DNA of 11,794 bases from Conchiformibius kuhniae DSM 17694. GTDB taxonomy: Bacteria; Pseudomonadota; Gammaproteobacteria; Burkholderiales; Neisseriaceae. Below the pieces are notes generated by a model. The model did not search any database and was not told the origin of the DNA. It was given only the letters and a program-made list of their open reading frames with translations. Below, piece after piece: positions 11,623-11,794 of the stretch. The stretch lies in assembly GCF_000428785.1 (NCBI RefSeq), contig NZ_AUAP01000036.1:1-11794 (forward strand). Reading direction: 5' to 3'. Position 1 is the stretch's first letter. Each line of letters begins with the position of its first letter. The translations under genes and the position numbers were made by a program.

Positions 11623-11794
11623 ATGAAAAAAGTTTGGTCTGCATCCATTGGTTTATTGCGTATAAATGTTTACTCGATAGGGGCAAGCTACGATGATTTA
11701 TTTGATTATCGCACCTATCGGCTCAACGAAATCGCCATATCTCAAAATCCAAATCATCCTGAAAATTTGATTTTAAAACAAAAAAATCAGGATG
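11623..11794 (+). CDS. Unrecognised gene, 3' end outside the window
   Basis: ATG 11623 is preceded by TTGGAAATCCAC, giving a weak Shine-Dalgarno (GGAAA). It opens 57 codons that run off the window edge. The visible N-terminus reads MKKVWSASIGLLRINVYSIG, then ASYDDLFDYRTYRLNEIAIS and a polar stretch ending in KQKNQD. There is no good signal peptide, since the short hydrophobic run is broken by Arg and Asn. No family recognised. It lies downstream of a terminator and so probably has its own promoter in the AT-rich gap or depends on leaky readthrough. AT-rich like the adjacent remnant, suggesting both belong to the same accessory patch. Confidence 0.5.
   Translation, partial: MKKVWSASIGLLRINVYSIGASYDDLFDYRTYRLNEIAISQNPNHPENLILKQKNQD

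Noticed and set aside
1..11794. tRNA, rRNA or phage integration sites
   Set aside because: I looked for tRNA-like cloverleaf ends and rRNA-like stretches and for attachment-site duplications next to integrases, and saw none.

Overview
The window looks like a chromosomal segment of a member of the Neisseriaceae (beta-proteobacteria). The main clues are two 12-bp DNA uptake sequences of the Kingella/Simonsiella dialect (AGGCAGCCTGAA, AGGCTGCCTGAA) rather than the meningococcal GCCGTCTGAA, several dRS3-type repeats (ATTCCC-N8-GGGAAT), and housekeeping proteins of neisserial type, including a 79-aa Fis and a 188-aa Dcd. I cannot name the genus. The glyoxylate shunt is, as far as I recall, missing from the pathogenic Neisseria, which argues for another genus or a commensal.

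Layout from left to right. 1-590 is non-coding and repeat-rich, with one TA-flanked miniature element that has a hairpin repeat nested inside it. 734-2359 carries rfbB (dTDP-glucose 4,6-dehydratase) and dcd (dCTP deaminase), both on +. 2373-2568 is a second copy of the miniature element, wedged between the dcd stop and the Shine-Dalgarno of xthA (exonuclease III, 2581-3348, +). 3481-4501 (-) holds a two-gene pair: a small three-helix membrane protein and an unrecognised 224-aa protein. 4502-4735 is repeats plus a duplicated scrap of the end of glcB. 4736-8698 (-) carries the two glyoxylate-shunt enzymes, aceA (isocitrate lyase) and downstream glcB (malate synthase G), separated by a terminator and two palindromic uptake sequences. 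8699-9007 is the divergent control region between aceA and fis (9008-9247, +). A GmrSD-like DUF262/DUF1524 protein (9291-10955, +) starts only 43 bp after fis and ends exactly at a third miniature-element terminus. The right edge (10955-11794) is repeat debris, a 5'-truncated gene resembling DUF4261 with its terminator, and the start of an unrecognised gene cut by the window edge.

How the parts relate. AceA and GlcB act in sequence: isocitrate to glyoxylate plus succinate, then glyoxylate plus acetyl-CoA to malate, which allows growth on acetate or fatty acids. RfbB (nucleotide-sugar synthesis), Dcd (dUTP supply) and ExoIII (base-excision repair) are ordinary chromosomal functions. The accessory content is the DUF262/DUF1524 protein, the 105/224-aa pair and the DUF4261 remnant.

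I do not see a complete new multi-gene system. The most interesting material is how the short repeats interact with gene boundaries. Miniature-element ends appear to supply stop codons for two genes and a promoter and leader for a third, and a repeat at the end of glcB is flanked by a duplication of that gene's last codons.
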